Below are positions 26,101 to 34,006 of a stretch of DNA of 64,000 bases, in pieces. The stretch comes from an uncultured Oscillospiraceae bacterium (GTDB taxonomy: Bacteria > Bacillota > Clostridia > Oscillospirales > Oscillospiraceae), in NCBI GenBank assembly GCA_934630985.1, contig CAKTXO010000002.1, positions 1 to 64,000 on the forward strand, written 5' to 3'. A model generated the notes under the pieces. That model searched no databases. It was not told the DNA's origin and saw only the letters and a program-made list of their open reading frames with translations. How positions within the stretch are numbered: position 1 is the stretch's first letter; each line of letters begins with the position of its first letter. The translations under genes and the position numbers were made by a program.

Positions 26101-29100
26101 CAGTTACGGAAGTCAGGCGGTTTCCATTGCCGCCGTAGGCAGCAGTGGTCTGGATGGTTTTTCCACCGGAGCCGGACAGAGTCGTGGTTGTCACATTGCC
26201 GGTACCGTCATAGCCCATGGACTGAGTAATCTGACCGTTGGAAACAGATTTCAGCCGGTGGGTATAGGTGGTATCGTAGGTATAGTTGAAGGTGCCGTTT
26301 CCGCCGGTAACAGTCTTTATCAGGTTGCCGCCGGAGTAGGTATTCGTGTCTTTGTCCAGACCCGTGGATGTGACGGAAACCAGTTTACCGTCGGAATCAT
26401 ACTTCATGGTCTGAGCCACTTCCCGGAGCAGGGAAATGTTATCAAAGTAGCACTTGTTGGCGTTGCCTTCATAGGCCAGTGTGACCCGGATTTTCTGCAC
26501 CGTTTTGGTGGACTGCTTGGGCACAATACTGGCATTGGTGAACTGCCACTGGTTGCTGATATCCGAATTAAAGGCAACGTAATGCCCTTCGGTTGTCCCA
26601 TCAGAATAGGTGATGGTCGCCCGCAGGCCACACTTTTTGGTGACATCATTGGGATTATCCAGCTCACTGGGATCATCCGGGACTGCGTTGGCCCGTGCCC
26701 ATCCGGACAGGACATAAGTTTGGGTACCAGGGAGATTCAGGACGATATCCTGATAGGCGTTGGTGCTGGCGCTCAGAGGATCGCCGGCAACCCGCAAGGA
26801 TTTCGCGGAACCTGCCACGCCATAGGAGGTAGAGAACGCTGCATTGGTGCCCATGGTCCAGCGACCCGTTCCTTCCATATTGCCATTGGCTACCAGGTTG
26901 TAGCTGGAGGGTGCGTCCCCTTCTTCCACCTGCAGATCATCTGCGTAGAAGGTTCCGATTGCGCCGCTGTTATTTACGAAAATGCCATACTCATCTGTGG
27001 CATCCGGGGTAAAGGTGACGCTGATCCGAACCCAGCCATCGTCTACGGCAGGCGAGGTAATGTAGTTTACCAGCTGACTTGTCCAGCTCTTGCTGCCATC
27101 GGTGACCATCAGAGAGATGGCGCCGCCTTGTAAGTTGGTAATGCCACTGGTATTCACATAGCCGGAAATGGTATACGTCTTACCGGCGGTCAGGGTTCCG
27201 GAGGATATCAGGGCGGATTGGCTGCCTGTGCTGCTCAGTGTGCCCTTAATGGAATAAGCGCCGGTTCTGGGCTTGGTTGTAGCACGGCTTGTGCCATTGT
27301 TGAAGGTCCAGCCGGTTGTGCCGTCTTCCAGACCGCCGTTTTGCAGCAGATTCTGTCTGGCCTGCCCGATAGAGCCGGAACGCACTGTGCGGTTGTTTGT
27401 TTTGTCCGTGGAGCCGCTGCCGGAATAGGCTGCGTTGGTCGCTCCCAAAATGTTGCCTGTATTGTCAGTGGTGTAGGCGTTGACCGTACGCCCTGCATAG
27501 TCAAACAGGAAATGGGTCAGCACATCATCGCTGTTTCCGGAGGTCCGGTCTGCGCCGTGGTCCCGGTATACCGTTTCGCTGTGATCCGGGTAGGTAACGG
27601 AAACCGTCGCCCCCGTTCCGGAGCCCGTGGCCTCCTGATACTTAGAAACCTTACCGTTGGAATAAGTAAAGGCCAGGCTGTAACCGCTTTCCGAATCGGT
27701 CATCTTTGTAGCCCGGTAGCCGCTGTAGGTATAGGCGGCAAGATTGGTGCTGCCTCTTTTGATGCCGACCAGATTGGTTCCGCTGTAGGTCAGGGTGTAC
27801 ACATTCCCGGCGGCATCCGTAACACTGGTCAGATTGTTACCGCTGTAGGTAAATGTCGCAACCGTAATTGCGGACTGACCCTTGTTCTCCTGGGTAATGC
27901 CTGACAAGCGGCCGCTGGTATAGTTAATGTTGATTTTGTTGCCGTCAGAATCCTTAATGGATCTCAGATAATTGTCGGTGAAGGTCCATTCATTCCCGTC
28001 GTCGTCCGACATGAGGTAGGCATTGCTTCCGGTGCTCTTGATCTTCAGGCTCAGGCCATCCTCATCATAATAATACGAAGAGTTCTTGGAACTATCCTTG
28101 CAGAAATAGTGAATCGTTCCATCGCCATCCGTATATTTCAGGTAGGAAATATTAGAGATGGTCTCCGCTTCCACACGCTGGATACAATCCAGGGTCCAAC
28201 CGGAGCCTACATTCATGCTCAGTCCAAGTTTGGACGGCGGGCAGTAATCCGAACTGGATCGAGAGAAATAGTCAGAATTGTAGACCAGGCTCAAGGAGAA
28301 GGGATTGGTGGAAGAAGCGTAGCTGACCAGTTTCTTCGCAATCTTCAGCTGACCGGTGTGGTCGGAGATATAGGCAGTGCCGGCTTCTCCCGCACCCAGG
28401 GTCGCATAGGTATAGTAAGGCTCAATGCCAGTGTTGTTTCGGTAAGAAACGGTCAGAATGGGAGGAATTGAACCGGCATAGGCGTAGAACGTAGCGGAGG
28501 CGTAATAGGTGTAGGTGCCAATTTCGTCCTCGTTCGTCATTGCCAGGGCAATGGTAGTATTATCCGTTCCCTCAATATACCATTTCTTTACCAGTTCCGT
28601 CAGATGCCAGGTGACATATTCCTTACCGGCCTTGCCGAAAGCATAGTCAATAGCATTGGTGGTATCATATTCCGGCTGATCCCGCCGCCAGGTCATTTTG
28701 GAGAACCAGTCGTAGTAACTGGAATAGCTGGAAGGCAGATCGGTGGTCACTTCATAAGCGCCAATGGGCAGCTGCTCACAGTTACGCTGAACATAGGCGG
28801 TTTTATACAGGCTCAGCTGGGCATCCACAACCTCACTGCCATTGGGAACCGTGGGCATACTCTGGATGTGCATATAGGTACGGTAACGCCCATCGTTGGT
28901 GGTGCTGTAGGGCTGTGCGCCCACATACAGCCACTGGCGGCCCAGGGTCGTATCATTGGGTGCAGCCTCCATGGTATAGGCGGAATAGATATCCTCCAGT
29001 GCGCTTCCGGATATCACAGTCAATGTGGGGTCAATCATGACCGGGAATTCACGGTCTTCACTGTTGATCCATTCCTTGTCCGCTTCTACAGTCAGGACAG

Positions 29101-30460
29101 TACCCTGTTCGGTTTCATTCAGCGCAAAATGAACGTCAAAGGAGCCAAGCCCCGCAGTATCTTCCATGCAGGGAATGGGAATTTGATAAACTTCTTCCTG
29201 ATCGGCATTCAGGAAAGACACAGACCCATTCTCATTCAGGACAGCGCTCAACCCGTCGCTTTCCAGAAGGAAGTCGAACCGGTAGCTCGGCTGCGGCTCG
29301 TTGATGATGATCTGTTCCTTGATGTTGTAGCCGAAGGTGGTATATTGCAGGTCAATACCGGGGAACACATTCTGGTAGATCAGAGAGGACTGAAGTTTTT
29401 CAGGGATGACATCATTCACATCCCAGCTATACTTCTCCTGCAAGGTGAGCATAGCGGGCGTGTCAGTTACGACTTCTGCAATGACATCCCGGTTGAAGGT
29501 CAGCCCAGCAGCGTCCTCAGCCTCAGTTTCCTCTGGAATGGTTTCTTCGGGGATGGTTTCATCGGGAACAGTTTCCTCAGGGACGGTTGCCTCCGGAATC
29601 GTTTCCTCAGGAACGGTCTCTGCGGGAATCGTTTCTGCCGGAGTGGTCTCCGGAGTATCTTCCTCCGTAGCTTCAGGCTGCGTCTCCGGGAGATCCGCCT
29701 GGGTTTCCTCGGAAACCTCGTTTTCATCTGCCGCAAATGCGTTATCTTCTTCCGGCAGCGCTTCCCCCTCTGCATCCGCTTCGTTATCTTCTTCGAACAG
29801 TGCCTCTGCGCTTGCGTCAGCTTCCTCTGGCATTGGTTCAAAAGGATCCTCTTCGGCTGCGTCCAAAGTGTCCTCCGCTTGCGCATCAGTATCTGATTCA
29901 AACGAATCCGGTTCCGTTTCGATATTGCCTTCCTCAGTGACTTCGGTAGCCTCAGTCGGCTCCGTGTCCTCCGGTACTGTTTCTTCCGGCGCTGTTTCAT
30001 CAGGCACCAGCTCGCCGCTGATCATCCGATCCGCCATCACGGTATCCAGCAGGGTCATAGATACAGACTGACCGTTATGCTCTACGGAAAAGAGCTTGCC
30101 GTCTGTCAACGTTGACGAAAATGCTACCGGCGTGGAAGCGTTGGCAGTCCGATAAGCGCCCGCAGCCAACGACAGGTGGTTGTCAATATCCATCCATTCT
30201 CCATTGCCATTTTGGAAATGGACGGGCATACCATAGGACACAGCAACAAAGCTGCCATCCGACAGGCGGAAATGTTTCGTATCTTCTTCACGGAGATTTT
30301 CTACTTCGCCAAGCACAGATACTTCGTGCTGGCCTTCTTCCACTGCTACCGCAGTGCTTTCGTCGTCTGTTGCCGCTAAACTCTGTACTGGCAGCATCTG
30401 GAACAGCATTGCCAGTACCAAAATCATGGATAGGAATCGTGTGGAGCGCCATCTTTTCAT
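23171..30460 (-). CDS. Giant secreted RHS-repeat polymorphic toxin, 2429 residues
   Basis: A signal peptide (residues 1-30, LSMILVLAMLFQMLPVQSLA) leads to a Glu/Pro/Thr-rich stretch (about 150-320, repeated PEET units). A DNRLRE-like beta domain follows near 490-640 (LSLYKTAYVQRNCEQLPIGA, then ending TWHLTELVKKWY), then YD repeats from about 720, two carbohydrate-binding-like domains near 1040-1330 (NLLQNGGLEDGTTGW) and more YD repeats. Two Ig-like modules lie at about 1885-2070. The RHS core GYVYDQETGFYYLNSRYYDP is near 2180, and a 220-residue Gly/Ala-rich tip may insert in membranes. In this family the repeats form a shell around the tip toxin. No LPXTG anchor is seen. AAGGAGG precedes the ATG. 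The last 21 bases lead into the candidate immunity gene. Confidence 0.9.
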   Translation of the reverse strand: MKRWRSTRFLSMILVLAMLFQMLPVQSLAATDDESTAVAVEEGQHEVSVLGEVENLREEDTKHFRLSDGSFVAVSYGMPVHFQNGNGEWMDIDNHLSLAAGAYRTANASTPVAFSSTLTDGKLFSVEHNGQSVSMTLLDTVMADRMISGELVPDETAPEETVPEDTEPTEATEVTEEGNIETEPDSFESDTDAQAEDTLDAAEEDPFEPMPEEADASAEALFEEDNEADAEGEALPEEDNAFAADENEVSEETQADLPETQPEATEEDTPETTPAETIPAETVPEETIPEATVPEETVPDETIPEETIPEETEAEDAAGLTFNRDVIAEVVTDTPAMLTLQEKYSWDVNDVIPEKLQSSLIYQNVFPGIDLQYTTFGYNIKEQIIINEPQPSYRFDFLLESDGLSAVLNENGSVSFLNADQEEVYQIPIPCMEDTAGLGSFDVHFALNETEQGTVLTVEADKEWINSEDREFPVMIDPTLTVISGSALEDIYSAYTMEAAPNDTTLGRQWLYVGAQPYSTTNDGRYRTYMHIQSMPTVPNGSEVVDAQLSLYKTAYVQRNCEQLPIGAYEVTTDLPSSYSSYYDWFSKMTWRRDQPEYDTTNAIDYAFGKAGKEYVTWHLTELVKKWYIEGTDNTTIALAMTNEDEIGTYTYYASATFYAYAGSIPPILTVSYRNNTGIEPYYTYATLGAGEAGTAYISDHTGQLKIAKKLVSYASSTNPFSLSLVYNSDYFSRSSSDYCPPSKLGLSMNVGSGWTLDCIQRVEAETISNISYLKYTDGDGTIHYFCKDSSKNSSYYYDEDGLSLKIKSTGSNAYLMSDDDGNEWTFTDNYLRSIKDSDGNKININYTSGRLSGITQENKGQSAITVATFTYSGNNLTSVTDAAGNVYTLTYSGTNLVGIKRGSTNLAAYTYSGYRATKMTDSESGYSLAFTYSNGKVSKYQEATGSGTGATVSVTYPDHSETVYRDHGADRTSGNSDDVLTHFLFDYAGRTVNAYTTDNTGNILGATNAAYSGSGSTDKTNNRTVRSGSIGQARQNLLQNGGLEDGTTGWTFNNGTSRATTKPRTGAYSIKGTLSSTGSQSALISSGTLTAGKTYTISGYVNTSGITNLQGGAISLMVTDGSKSWTSQLVNYITSPAVDDGWVRISVTFTPDATDEYGIFVNNSGAIGTFYADDLQVEEGDAPSSYNLVANGNMEGTGRWTMGTNAAFSTSYGVAGSAKSLRVAGDPLSASTNAYQDIVLNLPGTQTYVLSGWARANAVPDDPSELDNPNDVTKKCGLRATITYSDGTTEGHYVAFNSDISNQWQFTNASIVPKQSTKTVQKIRVTLAYEGNANKCYFDNISLLREVAQTMKYDSDGKLVSVTSTGLDKDTNTYSGGNLIKTVTGGNGTFNYTYDTTYTHRLKSVSNGQITQSMGYDGTGNVTTTTLSGSGGKTIQTTAAYGGNGNRLTSVTDASGATVSYGYGNADSQMRGLPTSVTDPKGTVTNTTYDSSGRVTQTGIANTANLMYTYSSGNLSSIQRTNGSGASQTYGFTYDSFGNMLSAKVGNRNLSTNTYASGNGQMTKQTYGNGASVTYAYDILGRVKTATYADGRKLTYAYNGEGQLHSLRETGNGTDVTYVYTYDSIGRLIDSQQLDGSNIVIRTNQAYNSSNQMTKQSWQVGGDSYAQDLTYNSSDGSLNTFEISRNGSALTKFTMGYDGLRRLTSMSSGVFTRNYAYRDISGSQTTTQVQSVEYTKAPSGTPFTSAKYSYTYDDAGNILTVTDNIGNVTTYTYDNQGQLLTEHGNVSGMGDAPFAYSGTYTYDSVGNILTASDGETTHTYTYGDSNWKDLLTAYDGESITYDAIGNPTSYYNGNRWTFGWENGRQLTSLSKQPPVVITTQPENYYGTVGGTATFTVAANGDRVTYQWQRSINDGETWDNISGGTSTTLSVPIQAGLNGYLYRCIAKDYMGHIATSQAGKLTVSSGLSTISEFEPEFTVINEPDDYYGRPGDTATFIVEAEGENLSYNWLCRAPGANNFEYLTSSDATTNTLRVEMTAESNGAEYRCFITDANGDMGSTRVATIKLDILDWVMEYNTSGIRTKRVSEDKTYSYIYAGDKLMQMTVGNDKLDFSYDTNGVPLTMTYNGTVYYYITNLQGDVMKLERADGGGGAQYAYDAWGNIIAMSGTLAELNPLRYRGYVYDQETGFYYLNSRYYDPAVGRFISADNYPTTGQGLNGNNMFAYCGNNPVSRQDDGGEFWNIVIGAGVGAVVSGLISVASQVLENKGIANVDWARVGVAAAAGAISGGFAATGIKVNGQMVVNGIIGAASSGIDTYLKSNGTASFSEYAKNIAIGTGIGLVGGRIGGNGTGTRHLTKSAGQALKRTGNAISHISRSGLRGTAKEVFKAGRYYYSQIATQAIRSGRNAIVPIITSNIPNAAYNLWGAIRA

Positions 30461-30569
30461 GAAAGTACCTCCTTCAATAAACCACGAATGGGTTTTTGCG
30501 TGTGTTTGCTACATCTCTTCACTGGGTGCGCCAATCACAGGGGGTACAAAACCATGGGCTCCACCTTCT

Positions 30570-30608
30570 TTCTATCTGGTAGTATTGTTTTGCTTACACC
30601 AGATAGAA
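30570..30608 (-). promoter_or_regulatory. Conserved leader hairpin (copy 1) in the RHS leader
   Basis: TTCTATCTGG pairs with CCAGATAGAA around a 19-base loop. It lies about 110 bases upstream of the RHS start. The copy at 17533-17570 keeps the stem with one compensating pair change and keeps TGTAAGCAAAA in the loop. No known riboswitch is recognised. The leader between the terminator at 30690 and the RHS start contains no other gene. Confidence 0.55.
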
Positions 30609-30689
30609 CGATATCCCATGGCATTCTGCAACAAATAAGGGTTTGGCTGATTCGACAAAATTCGCATGGAAGGTTTGTATAAAAAGTTG

Positions 30690-30719
30690 AAAGTCGGGAT
30701 CAAAGCTGATCCCGACTTT
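30690..30719 (-). terminator. Intrinsic terminator after the secreted-protein gene
   Basis: A 13-bp perfect stem (AAAGTCGGGATCA and its complement) with a 4-base loop is followed on the minus strand by CAACTTTTTATA. It separates the 30739-31173 gene from the RHS leader. Confidence 0.8.
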
Positions 30720-30738
30720 GGGTTATTGGGGTTGGAGT

Positions 30739-31173
30739 TTACTTTTTGGGGTAGTCTACTTGATGTGTGGCACTACCGGACTCGATGATATTGTCATCGT
30801 TGTCATACACGAAAGCAATCGTCTTTGTCCGGTATGTATATCCCCTGGCAATTGCGTAGCTTCCAGCTTTTGTGGCATAAAGTGTACCCGTATTGGACCA
30901 TGTATACAGTGTGTCCCACATTCCATTTTTAAGCTGCTGAAGCTGAACCACAACTTCAACTGGCACCATGTCTCTTGCTTGTACTTCACCCACACAGGTG
31001 GCAATTCCATTACTCTCATCAATTTGCAAAAGAGCATATATAGTGTTAATTGTAATAAACTGTGGCTCTATTTCATCTGTGACAGGTTTCTCAACTACGG
31101 CAGACGCCTCAATCGGAACGATTGTCAAACAAATTACAAGTGCAATAACGATTGCATGACGTACTTTTTTCAT
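30739..31173 (-). CDS. Small secreted protein of unknown function
   Basis: The 144-residue protein has a clean signal peptide (residues 1-25, AIVIALVICLTIVPIEASA), then a beta-rich domain with VEVVVQLQQLKNGMWDTLYT and YAIARGYTYRTKT. The layout resembles the DUF6147-type small exported proteins of Firmicutes. It follows the anti-sigma gene by 19 bases, so it is probably the third gene of the sigma operon and a target or cargo of it. Confidence 0.65.
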   Translation of the reverse strand: MKKVRHAIVIALVICLTIVPIEASAVVEKPVTDEIEPQFITINTIYALLQIDESNGIATCVGEVQARDMVPVEVVVQLQQLKNGMWDTLYTWSNTGTLYATKAGSYAIARGYTYRTKTIAFVYDNDDNIIESGSATHQVDYPKK

Positions 31174-31192
31174 TTTTCTCCTCCATAATTTC

Positions 31193-31939
31193 CTAGGATG
31201 CTAAAGCGTATACTATTTTCCAAAACTGTTCATTGTCAAGTGCTTTTGCAAACAAGTCATAGGATAATCCTTTTTCGGGATTCATCCAAACAACATGGAG
31301 ACCGTCCTTTTCAACGAAAAGTGCATCCATTTCATTTATTTTAATTTTTTGCATATCAACAGTTTCTGTATCCATAACAAGCTGCCCAGATGTAGGTTTC
31401 ACTGAGAGAGTTATAATCCCTTCGTTTCCATCTTGGTAGACCAGTTGTAAAAAACCGTACTCAGAAATATCTTCGGTGACTAGAGCGTAACCATCAGGTA
31501 TAAAAAGTCCAATACCGCTTCGTATATTTTCAAATTCCTTCTGGATTACCTGATTTTGCTCATCTAAAGCAATAACTGTATATCTTTCACTGTCTCGTAA
31601 AAAGAAATTCAAAACCGGTATGCGCAAAGCATCCACCGACAGAACCAATGTTGAACAAACGCCGAAAAGAACCAATGTAAATACGGCAACCTTACTCAAT
31701 GTCCGCAGACCGTGTGTGAAGTGCGCTCTGCGGTTAATTTTTGCAGTAGCACTTCGGATTGTATTCCTGCATTTTTGATCCAGGTCATCCGGAATATCGG
31801 GGACCTCGCCCTTTTCCTCCGCTGCCTGAAATTCCTTCCACAGTGCCTCACCTTCTGCTTCCGCATACTCATCCATAAGCAGCTCCATGGTTATTTCTTC
31901 GTATTCTTCCAGCAGCTTCTCCCTGTGTTTATCATTCAT
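31193..31939 (-). CDS. Membrane anti-sigma factor with DUF4367-like outer domain
   Basis: The 248-residue protein has an acidic N-terminal cytoplasmic part, one membrane helix near residue 85-105 (VAVFTLVLFGVCSTLVLSVD) and an outer domain ending in EQFWKIVYALA with the pattern of DUF4367. This is the layout of anti-sigma factors paired with ECF sigma factors. The ATG at 31939 is chosen over GTG 31948 because GGAGG lies 8 bases upstream. The start overlaps the end of the sigma gene by 8 bases, implying translational coupling. It should hold the sigma factor at the membrane until a signal arrives. Confidence 0.8.
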   Translation of the reverse strand: MNDKHREKLLEEYEEITMELLMDEYAEAEGEALWKEFQAAEEKGEVPDIPDDLDQKCRNTIRSATAKINRRAHFTHGLRTLSKVAVFTLVLFGVCSTLVLSVDALRIPVLNFFLRDSERYTVIALDEQNQVIQKEFENIRSGIGLFIPDGYALVTEDISEYGFLQLVYQDGNEGIITLSVKPTSGQLVMDTETVDMQKIKINEMDALFVEKDGLHVVWMNPEKGLSYDLFAKALDNEQFWKIVYALAS

Positions 31940-32501
31940 TTTCCTCACCTCCCTCTATGTCAGGCCGTAAAATCATCCTGGCTTTCTTTTTTGCTCTGCT
32001 AAGTATCATCCGGATGCTATCCGGCGAAACTCCAATCATTTGACCAAGTTCCTCCTGTGAGTAGCCCAATATGTATTTTCCTTCCAGCACAATCCAATCT
32101 CTGGGAGAAAGCTCCTTCTTTAATAGCGCAATATTCGTCTTGACTGTTAAATTCGGCGCATCCTTGGGAGATAGTATCTCGGCTTTCATTAAGGCTTCCA
32201 ACATTTCGTCATCCAGGGGAACTGCAAAGTCTTGCCCCTTCCGCTTCTCTATATCCAGGAACGCCGATTTTACGGTCAGAGCAATGTATTTCACGCATCG
32301 ATAATCGCTCAGATCCCGCAGTGTTGAGATATTGCCAATAAGACGAACAACCGTTTCTTGTACAATATCCTCACACTCTGCTTTAGAAGTTGCGTATTTT
32401 CTTGCTGTGTAAAACATGAATTTACTATATTGGTCGTAAAAGTTATTAAAAAAGGATTGATCACCAGGAGAGATTGGTTCCATTTTCTTTGGCTTGCGCA
32501 T
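31932..32501 (-). CDS. ECF-type RNA polymerase sigma factor
   Basis: The 189-residue protein has a region 2 with ECEDIVQETVVRLIGNI (about 42-60) and a region 4 helix-turn-helix with GYSQEELGQMIGVSPDSIRM (about 145-165). It lacks regions 1 and 3, as ECF sigma factors do. It heads the operon sigma / anti-sigma / secreted protein on the minus strand. GGTGAT precedes the ATG, a modest site. Its targets cannot be read; the RHS gene 1.5 kb downstream on the same strand is an obvious candidate. Confidence 0.85.
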   Translation of the reverse strand: MRKPKKMEPISPGDQSFFNNFYDQYSKFMFYTARKYATSKAECEDIVQETVVRLIGNISTLRDLSDYRCVKYIALTVKSAFLDIEKRKGQDFAVPLDDEMLEALMKAEILSPKDAPNLTVKTNIALLKKELSPRDWIVLEGKYILGYSQEELGQMIGVSPDSIRMILSRAKKKARMILRPDIEGGEENE

Positions 32502-32762
32502 TGCGTATCACCATCTTCTCTATCTTTTCTTCATCTTATTATTAAGACGTGGAAAGTAGCAAAAGTGCAACACAGGAGGAAGGAAAAAATAAAGGAAAAG
32601 ATATCAGAAAGAGTATTTGCGCTGTGATATTTAACCTAAAATTTAGATATACTATTTCAAAACGTAAGTATTTCTCTTATTTCAATATAAATGCTTAATT
32701 TACAACATTTCCACTAATTATTGATGTATGATACTGGAAATCAGATTGGGGGAGGGATATCT

Positions 32763-33113
32763 TTGCTCGCAGAAATTTTGAAAACGCTTCGTTTGAGCAA
32801 GAAGCTGAATCAAAAAGAATTTGCGAGAGAAGTGTTTATTTCTCCCTCTGCCGTTTCTCAATATGAAACCGGCCGCACCATGCCCAGCAGAGAAACATTG
32901 GAGCGCATCACTAAGTATTTCGGTGTCAGCACCGACTACCTGATGGGTACTTCCACAATCGCAGATGTAGAAGAGTTGATGAATCAGGAATACTGCAACG
33001 GTGTTACGGTATCGGATCTTATCAAAAAGCTTGTCACCATCAAGGGGTCAGATAGGGCCGCATTGATGATACTTGTGGATGCACTTCAGCTGCACAGCAA
33101 TCAGAGGCAATAA
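32763..33113 (+). CDS. XRE-family helix-turn-helix regulator
   Basis: The 116-residue protein carries a Cro/CI-type helix-turn-helix near residues 5-60 (KLNQKEFAREVFISPSAVSQ then YETGRTMPSRETLERI). A short helical end may mediate dimerisation. The TTG at 32763 is chosen because GGGGGAGGG lies 6 bases upstream; a frame from ATG 32721 has no site. It is divergent from the first sigma gene across 260 bases and its stop touches the next start (TAA then ATG), so regulator and second sigma factor are one unit. Confidence 0.8.
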   Translation: MLAEILKTLRLSKKLNQKEFAREVFISPSAVSQYETGRTMPSRETLERITKYFGVSTDYLMGTSTIADVEELMNQEYCNGVTVSDLIKKLVTIKGSDRAALMILVDALQLHSNQRQ

Positions 33114-33647
33114 ATGGCTGAACGATATCAAGATAATTATGATGCCTTTATTCATGAGCTATACGAAACCTATAGCCGTCTCATTTACAAAGAAGCATGG
33201 AAGTATTTTGATTCCATATATGACGTAGAAGATCTGGTGCAGGAAGTTTGGATCAAGCTGTGCCAGAAAGTTGATCAATTACATGACTTTTCCAAAGCGA
33301 GGCTCGTTTCCTACATCGCAACAGCCGTAAAGAATAACGCCATTTCCATGCTGCGCAAGCAGCACAAGGAATGCCCACTGGAATATGCTGACAGTATTGC
33401 CTATCAGGAAGCGGAATTTCTCAACAATATCATGGATCGGAAAATGCGTGTTGAAGCATTCCGAAAAATATGGCCGAGTGTTCCCGCTGGTGCCCGTGAA
33501 TTGTTGGAAAGAAAATATGTTCTGAATGAATCGGATACCGAGATTGCAAATGCCATGGGAATCAGCAAGAACAGCGTGAGAATGGCCCTTACCAGAGCAC
33601 GCAAAACAGCACTTGCCGCGCTGGATGGGAAGATATCTGTATTATAG
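33114..33647 (+). CDS. Second ECF-type sigma factor
   Basis: The 177-residue protein has region 2 (VEDLVQEVWIKLCQKVDQL, about 40-58) and region 4 (NESDTEIANAMGISKNSVRM, about 137-157). It begins directly after the stop of the XRE regulator, so translation is probably coupled. Unlike the first sigma factor it has no membrane anti-sigma gene beside it; the XRE protein may control its synthesis instead. Confidence 0.85.
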   Translation: MAERYQDNYDAFIHELYETYSRLIYKEAWKYFDSIYDVEDLVQEVWIKLCQKVDQLHDFSKARLVSYIATAVKNNAISMLRKQHKECPLEYADSIAYQEAEFLNNIMDRKMRVEAFRKIWPSVPAGARELLERKYVLNESDTEIANAMGISKNSVRMALTRARKTALAALDGKISVL

Positions 33648-33703
33648 TAAAGGAAATGCTTGGATGCAACCTTTTTTCGTGTTTGCTAAATGGAAAGTAA
33701 CCA

Positions 33704-33964
33704 CTACAATTTGTCAAGCGAAAAGCAAAGGCTGCTGCATCCTCCGTTCTCTCGGTATCTCTGTTCCGTTTTCACCAACCCTGCCTTGCGCAGATCTCCC
33801 AACGCCCGGTGAACGGTGGATTCGGAGAGCTTTAAATCTTTGGCAATGGTGGGAATTGACGGCCAGCAAATACCGTCTTTGTTGGCACGGTCGGCAAGGT
33901 ATATGTACACGGAGATCGCCCTGTGGGGCAAATCCATCCGGTAAAGTTCTGTGAAATTGCGCAT
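33704..33964 (-). CDS. Small helix-turn-helix protein of the conjugative module
   Basis: The 86-residue protein is a winged-helix of the HTH_36 type: AISVYIYLADRANKDGICWP, then TIAKDLKLSESTVHRAL and a C-terminal wing. Such proteins are common next to transfer genes and replication initiators of conjugative elements. It follows the coupling-protein gene by 42 bases on the same strand and is convergent with the second sigma gene. Confidence 0.75.
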   Translation of the reverse strand: MRNFTELYRMDLPHRAISVYIYLADRANKDGICWPSIPTIAKDLKLSESTVHRALGDLRKAGLVKTEQRYRENGGCSSLCFSLDKL

Positions 33965-34006
33965 ATTTACCTCCTAGTTGGCTGGGGCTTGCTGCCCCAG
34001 CCTTGC

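Noticed and set aside
24500-29900. Several long plus-strand open frames opposite the RHS gene, Gly/Ile/Val- or Ser-rich.
   Set aside because: They are mirror images of YD repeats and of the PEET stretch in the real gene; none has a ribosome site or a motif.
17520-30620. The shared RHS leader hairpin as a cyclic-di-GMP riboswitch.
   Set aside because: The known conserved core sequences of the c-di-GMP-I and -II classes could not be found around it.
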